Shown here: positions 8,118 to 15,123 of the stretch, one piece after another
Numbering within the stretch: position 1 is the first letter of the stretch
How the letters are laid out: the number at the start of each line of letters is the position of its first letter
Source of the DNA: Veillonella_A intestinalis
GTDB lineage: Bacteria > Bacillota > Negativicutes > Veillonellales > Veillonellaceae
Direction of reading: 5' to 3'
Length of the DNA: 64,000 nt
Assembly: GCF_943192895.1 (NCBI RefSeq)
Contig: NZ_CALPCB010000004.1
Location: 62,001-126,000 of the forward strand
The notes under the pieces: generated by a model
What the model was told of the DNA's origin: nothing
The model's input: only the letters and a program-made list of their open reading frames with translations
Database searches by the model: none
Made by a program: the position numbers and the translations under genes

Positions 8118-8778
8118 AAATCCAAAAGCTATTGAAGATAAAAGTATGGAAATTATTTATCCTTATGTAAAGGATTTAAATTTGACTGACGATGAAGTGC
8201 GTGTGTATTCTCGCACTATTCATGCCTCTGGTGATGTGGAATATGCTCAATTAGTACGCACTAGCCCTGATGCGGTAAAAAAGGGGATTGAAGCCTTACA
8301 AAATGGCGCTCATGTATGCTGTGACGTTGAAATGGTGCGCACCGGTATTAATAAACCAGCGTTAGCTTTGCGTGGTAGTGAAGTTCATTGCTTAATTAAA
8401 GATGAAAAAGTAGCTGCTTTAGCTAAAGAATTAGGGGTAACTCGTTCAATTGCTGCTATGCGCACTTTTGGTAAAGAATTAGACGGGCAGATTGTAGCCA
8501 TTGGTAATGCACCAACTGCTTTATATGAAGTGCTTCGTTTAGCGCTTGAAGAAGGTGTTAAACCAGCCCTTATTATCGGCATTCCTGTAGGTTTTGTAGG
8601 GGCTGCTGAATCTAAAGATTATTTAATGGAAGTATCGCCAGTACCATATATTACGGTAAAAGGGAATAAAGGTGGTAGTCCTATTGCGGCTTCTGTGGTT
8701 AATGCTCTTTTATATACGGGCGTAAATCGTGATGGTATGTTATTTGTACAAGGAAACGAGTCGAAACAACATGACTAA
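8104..8778 (+). CDS. cbiC: Cobalt-precorrin-8 methylmutase CbiC
   Basis: CbiC moves the methyl group from C11 to C12, giving cobyrinate. The protein has KNPKAIEDKSMEIIYPYV, SRTIHASGDVEYAQLV (carrying the active His) and IGIPVGFVGAAESKDYL, all diagnostic of CbiC/CobH. Two GTG starts are possible, at 8080 and 8104. I prefer 8104 because GGGAGG (8089-8094) lies 9 bases before it, whereas 8080 would put that site inside the coding region. This gives 224 residues. It is the last cbi gene of the operon. The permease gene follows with an 8-base overlap, which ties uptake to synthesis. Confidence 0.93.
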   Translation: MEFIKNPKAIEDKSMEIIYPYVKDLNLTDDEVRVYSRTIHASGDVEYAQLVRTSPDAVKKGIEALQNGAHVCCDVEMVRTGINKPALALRGSEVHCLIKDEKVAALAKELGVTRSIAAMRTFGKELDGQIVAIGNAPTALYEVLRLALEEGVKPALIIGIPVGFVGAAESKDYLMEVSPVPYITVKGNKGGSPIAASVVNALLYTGVNRDGMLFVQGNESKQHD

Positions 8779-9784
8779 GGAGCTTGAATCAGCCCAAGCT
8801 ATGCAGCGCAATGTAAAACGTAGTTTATGGGTGCTCGGCTTTTTAATACTAGCTCTCATTGCTATGATTGTGTCCTTAATATTTGGTTCTGCTGATATTA
8901 CTTTGACCAAAATTTGGCACACCTTATGGAGTTCTGAACTAATAGACACACAGGATATGGTCATATGGAATATTCGCTTGCCACGCAATATTGTAGCGGC
9001 TTTAGTAGGGGCTAATTTAGCCGTTGCTGGGGCTATTTTACAAGCTGTTATGAAAAACCCGTTAGCAGACCCACAAATTGTCGGTGTATCATCGGGCGCT
9101 GGCTTGGCAGGGGTTATCATTTTAATCCTTTTTCCAAGTTGGGAATATTTAGTCCCTTTAGTTGCTTTTGTCGGCGCTTTAGGCGCTGCTCTTATGGTGT
9201 ACGCCTTAGCGTGGAAAAATGGGATACGACCAACTCGTATTATTTTAGCGGGGGTAGCGGTAGCCGCCTTTTTAGGGTCTGGTATTTCCGCCTTACTCGT
9301 GTTCTATGGTGATCGCGTGCAAGGAGCTTTACTCTGGATGGTAGGGGGCTTATCGGCTCGTAGTTGGCCGCAAGTATATTTGCTAGCCCCCTATACTCTC
9401 ATAGGCCTTATTATTGCTTTTTTAGGATCTCAGCGTTTAACAATTTTAAGCTTGGGGGATGAAACTGCTAAAGGCTTAGGGTTACCAGTAGAACAAACTC
9501 GTTTTACAATGACTGCGGTAGCTGCTTTTTTAGCGGCCAGTGCGGTAAGTGTGGCGGGACTTATTGGCTTTGTGGGGCTTGTAATTCCTCATATTGCAAG
9601 GATGATTATTGGTACGGATTATAAGTTTTTACTGCCTGGTTCAGCCTGTTTAGGGGCGGCGGTGCTTGTTATCAGTGATACATTAGGGCGGGTACTATTT
9701 AGTCCTGTAGAAGTGCCGGTAGGTATTATTATGGCCTTCTTTGGGGCGCCGTTCTTCTTGTACTTATTGCGGAGGGATGCGTAA
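8771..9784 (+). CDS. FecCD/BtuC-family ABC transporter permease
   Basis: This is a polytopic inner-membrane permease of the iron-siderophore/cobalamin importer family, about 337 residues with roughly ten hydrophobic segments. Family motifs include IRLPRNIVAALVGANLAVAG, MKNPLADPQIVGVSSGAG, GLIGFVGLVIPHIARMIIG near the coupling region, and LGRVLFSPVEVPVGI. I take the ATG at 8771, which overlaps the end of cbiC by 8 bases. An upstream in-frame ATG at 8729 would add 14 unlikely residues. Being in the cbi operon argues for cobalamin, cobinamide or cobalt-related cargo, but the family also carries heme and siderophores. Its ATPase follows directly. Confidence 0.88.
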   Translation: MTKELESAQAMQRNVKRSLWVLGFLILALIAMIVSLIFGSADITLTKIWHTLWSSELIDTQDMVIWNIRLPRNIVAALVGANLAVAGAILQAVMKNPLADPQIVGVSSGAGLAGVIILILFPSWEYLVPLVAFVGALGAALMVYALAWKNGIRPTRIILAGVAVAAFLGSGISALLVFYGDRVQGALLWMVGGLSARSWPQVYLLAPYTLIGLIIAFLGSQRLTILSLGDETAKGLGLPVEQTRFTMTAVAAFLAASAVSVAGLIGFVGLVIPHIARMIIGTDYKFLLPGSACLGAAVLVISDTLGRVLFSPVEVPVGIIMAFFGAPFFLYLLRRDA

Positions 9785-10563
9785 TGGATGCAATTACTGT
9801 GCAGAACTTAGCGGTCTCCTTTGAGCAAAAAGAGGTGCTATTAGATATTTCTTGGTCTGTGCCTACTGGCGCAATTACTACTTTAATTGGGCCAAATGGT
9901 TGTGGCAAAAGTACGCTGTTAAAATGCATTACTGGTAGTGTGAAACCAAAGCAGGGAACGATTGCTATTGGAGAGCGATTGACAAGCGATTATTCGGCTC
10001 GTCAATTAGCGCAGCAAATGGCCTTTTTGCCACAGTCCCCTGAAGTACCTAAAGATATGGTCGTAGAAGAACTCATCTATTGTGGGCGCTTCCCACATCA
10101 GAATTGGTGGCGAAATACGGCTGGAGAAGATCGTAAAGCCGTAGAAGATGCTATGGCGGTAACTAAGACAACGCATTTACGTCATCAACGGGTATCGTCT
10201 TTGTCTGGTGGGGAACGGCAAAGGGTTTGGATTGCTATGGCGTTAGCGCAAGAACCAGAGATTTTGCTATTAGACGAACCAACAACGTATTTAGATATTA
10301 ATCATCAGTTTGAAGTGATGGAATTATTGCGTCGTTTAAATCGGGAACAAGGATTAACGGTTGTGATGGTTCTTCATGAGTTGAATCAAGCGGCTCGTTA
10401 CTCTGATCAAATTGCCGTGCTTCATAAAGGGCATTTGGCAGCAGTAGGAGCACCAAAAGATGTAATGACTACAGATTTATTACAAACTGTATTTGCTGTT
10501 GAGGCTACAATTGAAGAAGGGCCTGAAGCAAGTCCTTATATTAAGATTGAAGGCTTGTTATAA
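9784..10563 (+). CDS. FecE/BtuD-family ABC transporter ATPase
   Basis: ATP-binding partner of the preceding permease. Walker A is GPNGCGKST at about residues 36-44, the signature is SLSGGERQRVWIAMALAQE, and Walker B is ILLLDEPTTYLDI, followed by the switch His in VMVLHELNQA. At 259 residues it is complete. Its ATG shares one base with the permease stop (TAATG), so the two are translationally coupled. The matching lipoprotein binding protein is probably the convergent gene at 10680-11630, which is under a B12 riboswitch. Cargo is inferred to be a corrinoid or a cobalt/iron chelate. Confidence 0.92.
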   Translation: MDAITVQNLAVSFEQKEVLLDISWSVPTGAITTLIGPNGCGKSTLLKCITGSVKPKQGTIAIGERLTSDYSARQLAQQMAFLPQSPEVPKDMVVEELIYCGRFPHQNWWRNTAGEDRKAVEDAMAVTKTTHLRHQRVSSLSGGERQRVWIAMALAQEPEILLLDEPTTYLDINHQFEVMELLRRLNREQGLTVVMVLHELNQAARYSDQIAVLHKGHLAAVGAPKDVMTTDLLQTVFAVEATIEEGPEASPYIKIEGLL

Positions 10564-10574
10564 AGGTAGCTCAT

Positions 10575-10628
10575 AAAAAGGGGCTGTAACAAATGCGGAT
10601 ATGTCCGACATTGTTACAGCCCTTTTTT
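10575..10628. terminator. Bidirectional terminator between convergent transport genes
   Basis: GGGCTGTAACAA (10581-10592) pairs perfectly with TTGTTACAGCCC (10611-10622). A small CGGA/TCCG hairpin sits in the loop and TTTTTT follows on the plus strand. AAAAA before the stem gives a T-run on the minus strand, so it can serve both convergent operons. Confidence 0.9.
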
Positions 10629-10679
10629 GTTAGCCTTATAAGGTATAGTATCCTTATTATTTTATTATATTTTCCCGTG

Positions 10680-11630
10680 TTAGAAGGTTACAGTAATACC
10701 ATAGGCCATATTGGCTAATTCTGCCATAGCCTCCGGTGTATGTAAGCCTGGATTTAACAAGAATAAATTAGATGGTAAATAAAATACTTTGCCATTTTTT
10801 ACTGCTTTTAGATTTTGCCAAGCCGGATTATTTGTCATTTCCTTTTCCATCGTTTTAGTGATGTCCTCTTTTTTACCCATGGTAGAGATAAAAATAATAT
10901 CTGGATCATCAGCTGCTAAGGTTTCTAGTGAATAAGGAATGGTTTTAGCCGATTTGTCAAAATCACCATGTTGTAAGACTACATTAGTCATACCTAATTC
11001 CTTGACCATGGCAGCTGTTACAGCTAGTTCAGTTTCAGCCGTAACGGCTTTGCCCGTAGCTCGTAAAACAGCTACTCGTGCTGGCGTTAACGTTTTTACA
11101 GCACTCTTTACTTTTTCAATATTAGCATTGTATTGAGAAACTACCTCTTTAGCTTTGTCTTCATGATGAGTTAGTTCACCTAAGAAGAGGAGTAGCGGCA
11201 CATTGTCTTTAATGCCATCATAGCTTACTAAGATGTGTGGTAGTTTATTACTTTGCAATTGACTTTCATATTTGCCATGCTGATTGCTAAGACCTATTAC
11301 TAAGTCTGGTTTTAAACTTAGTAATTCCTCCATATTGATATTGGCTGTTTGCCCTAGTGAAGGGAGAGCTTTTAATTCATCGGAGAGGGCATCGCTTGAA
11401 TCTACGCGACTAATGGATTTGCCATCAATGGCATCAAGAAAGTTAAGTAAAGAGTTGGCTAAGGTAGCAATCCGTTGTGGATTTGCTGGTACGGTATAAC
11501 TTTGATCCTTATAAGTAATCGTACGGGTTTCGCCGCTCTTAGTAGAGTCTGTTTTACTACAGCCTACTAAGACTGTCATGGCTACAAGCAGTGATGTTAA
11601 TATAAGGAAAATTCGAGTTACTGATTTCAT
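10680..11630 (-). CDS. ABC-transporter substrate-binding lipoprotein (BtuF/FecB family)
   Basis: The 316-residue product has a lipoprotein signal peptide with lipobox LVGC (Cys at about 24). The mature protein carries ALPSLGQTANINMEELLSLK and PDLVIGLS, the pattern of the BtuF/FecB periplasmic binding fold (two lobes joined by a long helix). It should sit in the periplasm, anchored to the membrane, and deliver a metal complex or corrinoid to a FecCD-type permease. It lies 12 bases after the exported CbiK on the same transcript, behind a cobalamin riboswitch. The cbi-linked permease and ATPase converge on it. The specific ligand is not readable from sequence. Confidence 0.85.
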   Translation of the reverse strand: MKSVTRIFLILTSLLVAMTVLVGCSKTDSTKSGETRTITYKDQSYTVPANPQRIATLANSLLNFLDAIDGKSISRVDSSDALSDELKALPSLGQTANINMEELLSLKPDLVIGLSNQHGKYESQLQSNKLPHILVSYDGIKDNVPLLLFLGELTHHEDKAKEVVSQYNANIEKVKSAVKTLTPARVAVLRATGKAVTAETELAVTAAMVKELGMTNVVLQHGDFDKSAKTIPYSLETLAADDPDIIFISTMGKKEDITKTMEKEMTNNPAWQNLKAVKNGKVFYLPSNLFLLNPGLHTPEAMAELANMAYGITVTF

Positions 11631-11642
11631 AGAGTTTTTACC

Positions 11643-12665
11643 TTATTTGGCATCTTCTTTTTGTAGTGCTTCCCAAGCTTCTTGGGCATGCGCGGCAAAG
11701 AGATCACGGACTTTTTGGTTTTCACCAAGGCCATGAATGTAAGTATCTACTTTGAAACCATCAGCTTGGAGAATTGATTTATGGGAATCTGGTTCATCCC
11801 CAGCCATATCATTATTAGCATGATCGCCAGCTACCATCATAAATGGCATTAAGGTTACATGGTTAACACCTTTAGCTTTTAATTGAGGCACAATATCCTC
11901 AAGGCTTGGCCAACCTTCTACAGTATAAATGTAGGCATTTTTAAGGCCTGCTGAATCGAGGCGGTCTTGGATTACGGCATAGTAAGCATTGGATGGATCT
12001 GGCGTACCATGAGCCATAATCAATACGGCATCTTTATCACCTGTTTTAGGGAATTGAGTAGCTACCGCTTCCACTGTTTTAGCAATGTCATCGGTTTGAC
12101 CTTCTTGGCCCATCCAGTACATGAGTGGAGTACCAAAGGTCATTTTTTTGAAATTATGTTTATATTGGTTGTAAACGCCTGTTTTATATTTATATTCAAT
12201 GCCTGGGATTATATCTAAAGTAGTTAAAGCTACACGTGTATACCCCTCCGCTTTTAATTGATCTAATGCTTCTTCAGGAGTAGGGTAGGTAATGCCTTCA
12301 TTTGCTTTGATGCGGTCGATAATAATATGAGAAGTGAAAGCAGTAACTACTTTTACACCAGGATGTTGAGCTTTGATTTCATTGATAGTAGCATCAATTG
12401 TTTTAGCTCGAGTATCTTTGAAAGTAGTACCAAAACTCATTACTACGATAGCATCTTTGTTAGGAGCTTTGGCAAGTTCTGCATTATCCGTATTATAAGT
12501 GCGAACACCGATTTCGGTAGCTTCTAATAGAGCTGGTGTGGCAGTTTTTACTTCATCGCTCAATTGGTACGCTGCTTCTGTTTGTGCACCAAGGAAGCCA
12601 AAGCCTGTTAAAGCGGCTACTGCTAGTGTGGTAGCTAATGTTTTTTTGAAAAATTGTTTGCTCAT
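11643..12665 (-). CDS. cbiK: Exported (periplasmic) CbiK-type sirohydrochlorin cobaltochelatase
   Basis: CbiK inserts Co2+ into sirohydrochlorin. The three active-site residues of the family are present: Glu157 (in IIPGIEYKY), His219 (IMAHGTPD) and His282 (VAGDHANNDM). Unlike the usual cytoplasmic enzyme it has a clear signal peptide (KK, then a hydrophobic stretch, then GAQTEA before AYQL), so it should act in the periplasm, as known for CbiK-P of Desulfovibrio. I use the ATG at 12665, 8 bases after GAGGAG; the GTG at 12674 overlaps that site. It is the first gene behind the B12 riboswitch and is followed by a binding lipoprotein. Two further CbiK relatives lie at 14160 and 15124. Confidence 0.9.
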   Translation of the reverse strand: MSKQFFKKTLATTLAVAALTGFGFLGAQTEAAYQLSDEVKTATPALLEATEIGVRTYNTDNAELAKAPNKDAIVVMSFGTTFKDTRAKTIDATINEIKAQHPGVKVVTAFTSHIIIDRIKANEGITYPTPEEALDQLKAEGYTRVALTTLDIIPGIEYKYKTGVYNQYKHNFKKMTFGTPLMYWMGQEGQTDDIAKTVEAVATQFPKTGDKDAVLIMAHGTPDPSNAYYAVIQDRLDSAGLKNAYIYTVEGWPSLEDIVPQLKAKGVNHVTLMPFMMVAGDHANNDMAGDEPDSHKSILQADGFKVDTYIHGLGENQKVRDLFAAHAQEAWEALQKEDAK

Positions 12666-12722
12666 TTCATTCACTCCTCGTGATAAAAAATGGAAAATAA
12701 AATAAATAATAAATACAAAAAT

Positions 12723-12748
12723 AACCTCCCCTTAGTAAGGGAGGTTGT
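12723..12748 (-). terminator. Riboswitch-linked transcription terminator (expression platform)
   Basis: On the minus-strand RNA, AACCTCCCTT pairs with AGGGGAGGTT around ACTA (10 bp, one G-U), followed by ATTTTT. It lies between the cobalamin aptamer and the exported cbiK, so it fits a B12-induced terminator. GAGGTT in the leader (complement of 12878-12883) could pair with AACCTC of the stem as an antiterminator; that pairing is inference. Confidence 0.8.
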
Positions 12749-12909
12749 AAGCAATACACTAGAATTGCTAGGCACATGACGGTTGACATATTCTACTAAG
12801 TAGCTAGCTTCTAGAAACTAACTATATGAATATGTGGTACTACTAGTCAGTGTATAGTACAGATAGTGACATCGATTAACCTCGCCATCGCTCGTGGGTT
12901 ATAGGTTAT

Positions 12910-13058
12910 CCAACAAGGCAGGTCTTCTGGCTCAAGTTCCTCGCAACAATCACCTTCCCAGAGTGTTTCCAGTGGCTTATCGATTCTGCTCCCTCTTACA
13001 GCGGCGGGACCGCGGCAGCTTTTACTGCTCTTTCCTATTAAGTCATTCACCTTGTAGG
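12910..13058 (-). ncRNA. Cobalamin riboswitch aptamer
   Basis: The minus strand shows the ordered conserved blocks of the cobalamin (AdoCbl-type) riboswitch. They are: AAGGTGA near the 5' end, AAAAGCTGCCGCGGTCCCG (the GCxxC core), the B12 box GCCACTG, then GGGAAGG, and AGCCAGAAGACCTGCC near the 3' end. P1 can form from ACAAGG (complement of 13050-13055) and CCTTGT (complement of 12913-12918). A consensus promoter lies directly upstream and a terminator about 160 bases downstream. Cobalamin binding is expected to switch off the exported cbiK and the binding lipoprotein. Apparent open frames on either strand here are by-products of this RNA. Confidence 0.95.
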
Positions 13059-13077
13059 TCATATTCATTTTGTAATC

Positions 13078-13106
13078 ATGATAGCAAAATAGATGTCCAC
13101 TGTCAA
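13078..13106 (-). promoter_or_regulatory. Promoter of the riboswitch-cbiK-binding protein transcript
   Basis: Read on the minus strand: TTGACA (complement of 13101-13106), a 17-base spacer, TATCAT (complement of 13078-13083). Transcription should begin near 13071, just before the riboswitch. The match is near consensus. From 13107 to 13341 I see nothing else beyond AT-rich spacer. Confidence 0.85.
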
Positions 13107-13341
13107 TGCAGTACTGGGTAGGGTATAAGGACTAGTAGTGACTTTGATATTTAGCCTGACGGTGATTGCAAGAGGCTTGGGAGCTCTTAGTAATCAAAGA
13201 GAACTATAGAAATTTGTGCATACAAGGTATGATAATTTGTTATTTGTGGCGGTTACTGTGCTTTTGCCATAGGCAAAGTAAGGAAAGTTTGGTACTATGG
13301 AGAAGTAGGTATTAATGTATATAAATAAAGGAGGTCCGACT

Positions 13342-13659
13342 ATGGATCAATTTATGAATGGTGCAGGTCCTAATGAAGTATCTAAGTCTGTGTATGAAGT
13401 CACCTTTACACCCGTGTTAGAACGGCCTGAGTATCAAGGCGAACCAATTCATTCAAAACTGTTAGCTTTGCAAGAAGCTATGGGTGAAGAGGACTTTAAT
13501 GAATATATTAATAGTTTATTGCGAATTACCTATAATGGTCGCCAGTTGTGGTTGATTACGAAAAGTGAACGGAAACGGACATTAATTGAAGGTAAATATT
13601 TGAAAACGATTGCTGAAATATTTGAAGTAGCAGCACCAAGAGTATTTTCGCAACCATAA
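13342..13659 (+). CDS. Small unknown protein, possibly with a DnaA domain I-like fold
   Basis: The 105-residue product begins MDQFMNGAGPNEVSKS, chosen because AAAGGAGG ends 8 bases before this ATG; an upstream ATG at 13315 lacks a site. I do not recognise a named family. The pattern after residue 50 (EEDFNEYINSLLRITYNG, then QLWLITKSERKRTLIEG and YLKTIAEIF) resembles the N-terminal protein-interaction domain of DnaA: a helix with paired hydrophobics, a short beta hairpin, then a helix. That is a by-eye fold guess only. No signal peptide or membrane segment. It is flanked by the divergent riboswitch unit and a 500-base AT-rich gap. Confidence 0.6.
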   Translation: MDQFMNGAGPNEVSKSVYEVTFTPVLERPEYQGEPIHSKLLALQEAMGEEDFNEYINSLLRITYNGRQLWLITKSERKRTLIEGKYLKTIAEIFEVAAPRVFSQP

Positions 13660-13702
13660 TGGTTATCAATTATATAAGAAGCAATATAGGCTTTTAGTAC
13701 TA

Positions 13703-13729
13703 AATAATGTATAGTTACTATACATTATT
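13703..13729. repeat. Perfect 12-bp AT-rich palindrome downstream of the small unknown gene
   Basis: AATAATGTATAG and CTATACATTATT are perfect inverse complements around TTA. It lies 44 bases after the small gene's stop. No T-run follows and the stem is AT-rich, so an operator is as likely as a terminator. Confidence 0.5.
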
Positions 13730-13770
13730 GAATAAAAATTCTTAAAAATTAAATTGTCTATTTTTAATAG

Positions 13771-13911
13771 AATTTATTTGTTAGGACCGTAGCAAATAAG
13801 GTATCTATTAAATTGATTAATAAAATACCTGTTTTTGAGAGTGAAGCTTTGTTGGCTAAGAAGGCGATAAAACATCTTTATATCGATAAAAATAAAACTG
13901 GAACGACATAA
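13771..13911 (+). pseudogene. Possible decayed coding remnant in the 13.7-14.1 kb gap
   Basis: One frame stays open for 46 codons, ending TAA at 13909-13911, with readable composition (for example IPVFESEALLAKKAIKHLY). There is no ATG and no ribosome site, and I do not recognise the family. It may be a relic of a lost gene or simple chance in AT-rich DNA. The rest of 13660-14159 holds only the palindrome, a Fur-like box with promoter, and a long leader. Confidence 0.15.
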
Positions 13912-13979
13912 ATAGATATAGAAAGTGAAAATGAAATTAAATATTTAATTTCTCACTGATATTCATTGATAAATTATAA

Positions 13980-14025
13980 AATGAGAAAAATTCTCATTGA
14001 CTAAAAACTAAATCTAACGTATCAT
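13980..14025 (+). promoter_or_regulatory. Promoter overlapped by a Fur-like box, upstream of two cbiK-family genes
   Basis: TTGACT (13997-14002), a 17-base spacer and TATCAT (14020-14025) make a near-consensus promoter. Directly over its -35 lies a perfect palindrome, AATGAGAA-AAA-TTCTCATT (13980-13998). Its core matches the 7-1-7 Fur consensus TGATAAT-N-ATTATCA at 11 of 14 positions. An iron-bound Fur-family protein here would block transcription. The transcript would carry a leader of about 125 bases before 14160. Confidence 0.6.
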
Positions 14026-14159
14026 TATACCAACAAATAAAGTGTGACATGTATTTTGAATATTTTCGATTATGTAAAATATGACAAATTTCAGTCTGAT
14101 TTTAGAGTAGACATCATTACGATGGTGTGTAGGTATTCTTGATATCGGAGGATTTATAA

Positions 14160-15050
14160 ATGAGTACAAAGGGTATTATTTTAGCCACATTTGGGTCTAT
14201 TTATGGTGAAGCAGTAGAAAAATCAGTAGGCATTATGGAAGCTAAAATAAAAAAAGCCTATCCTGATTCAGTAATTCGTCGTGTATTTTTAGCAGATGCT
14301 TTAATCGAGAAGTGGAACGAAAAATATAAGAATCCCGTACAGTCTTTAGAAGATGTGTTAACTGATTTTAAAAACACAGATGTACGAGATGTTTTTGTAT
14401 TGCCTTTCGCGTTAGTTGCTGATCAATGTTATCAAAAGATGCGCAAAGCGATTGCCACGTTTACTTATAATTGTGACCGCAATGTAATGCGCATTCACGT
14501 AGGGAAGCCATTGCTCAGCTCTTTAGGAGTAAAAAATTATGCGGATGATTATGTAGCCACCATTGATGCGATTATGAAGCATGTGAATATTCGCGCTCTA
14601 AATAAGTCTATTTTATTAATGGCAAATGGACAGAATCAATTAGAATTTAGTGCTTTGCAATTAAAATGTTTATATGGTAATGGCCAAAATGTAGCTGTTT
14701 TTACTTCCAATGGTTTTCCTAATTTTAAACAGGCTTTAACCTTATTAGAACGCTTAGATCATAAGGAAGTATTAGTGGTGCCATTAGCTCTCATTGGATC
14801 AGAACATTTAATGGATTTCCTTGGTGGTGATCGTTCTGACTCCGTAGCGACCTTATTAACCGAAGAAGGGTATGGAGTTACTATATGGAATGAAGGGCTA
14901 GGGGAAAATCCATTTATCCAAGATTTATTCTTAAAACATTTAGCACAATCAATTCGTATGATTGAACGTAAACAACAAGCAAGTCAATCAAATAAGGACG
15001 CAGGATGGCCTTCGTTGCGGGGGGAGAGTCGTGAAGCCTTAGTTGTTTAG
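14160..15050 (+). CDS. CbiK-family protein with degenerate active site
   Basis: The 296-residue protein aligns with CbiK along its length (GIILATFGSIYGEAVEKSV, the LGGDRSDSVATLLTEEGYG end, GLGENPFIQDLFLKHL). Two of the three conserved residues are changed: the metal-site Glu is Cys90 (VADQCYQKM) and the first catalytic His is Asn156 (LLMANGQ). The second, His216, is kept (IGSEHLMDF). It lacks a signal peptide. GGAG precedes the ATG. It is therefore unlikely to be an ordinary cobaltochelatase; it may bind a tetrapyrrole or metal, act as a subunit, or use another chemistry. It is first behind a Fur-like box, and a hairpin terminator separates it from the intact CbiK at 15124. Confidence 0.75.
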   Translation: MSTKGIILATFGSIYGEAVEKSVGIMEAKIKKAYPDSVIRRVFLADALIEKWNEKYKNPVQSLEDVLTDFKNTDVRDVFVLPFALVADQCYQKMRKAIATFTYNCDRNVMRIHVGKPLLSSLGVKNYADDYVATIDAIMKHVNIRALNKSILLMANGQNQLEFSALQLKCLYGNGQNVAVFTSNGFPNFKQALTLLERLDHKEVLVVPLALIGSEHLMDFLGGDRSDSVATLLTEEGYGVTIWNEGLGENPFIQDLFLKHLAQSIRMIERKQQASQSNKDAGWPSLRGESREALVV

Positions 15051-15081
15051 TCAATTAGCAAGACATATAGTACATAAATAG

Positions 15082-15106
15082 CGGTCCTCAGAGGAGGACC
15101 GTTTTT
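15082..15106 (+). terminator. Intrinsic terminator between the two cytoplasmic cbiK-family genes
   Basis: CGGTCCTC and GAGGACCG form a perfect 8-bp GC-rich stem around AGAG, followed by TTTTT. It lies 32 bases after the degenerate cbiK stop and 18 before the next ATG, so it probably attenuates read-through rather than ending an unrelated unit. Confidence 0.85.
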
Positions 15107-15123
15107 GTCACATAGGAGGGTGT

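Noticed and set aside
12847..13121. Open frames on both strands at 12847-13068 and 12894-13121
   Set aside because: They lie on the cobalamin riboswitch and its promoter, have no ribosome site, and encode nothing recognisable.
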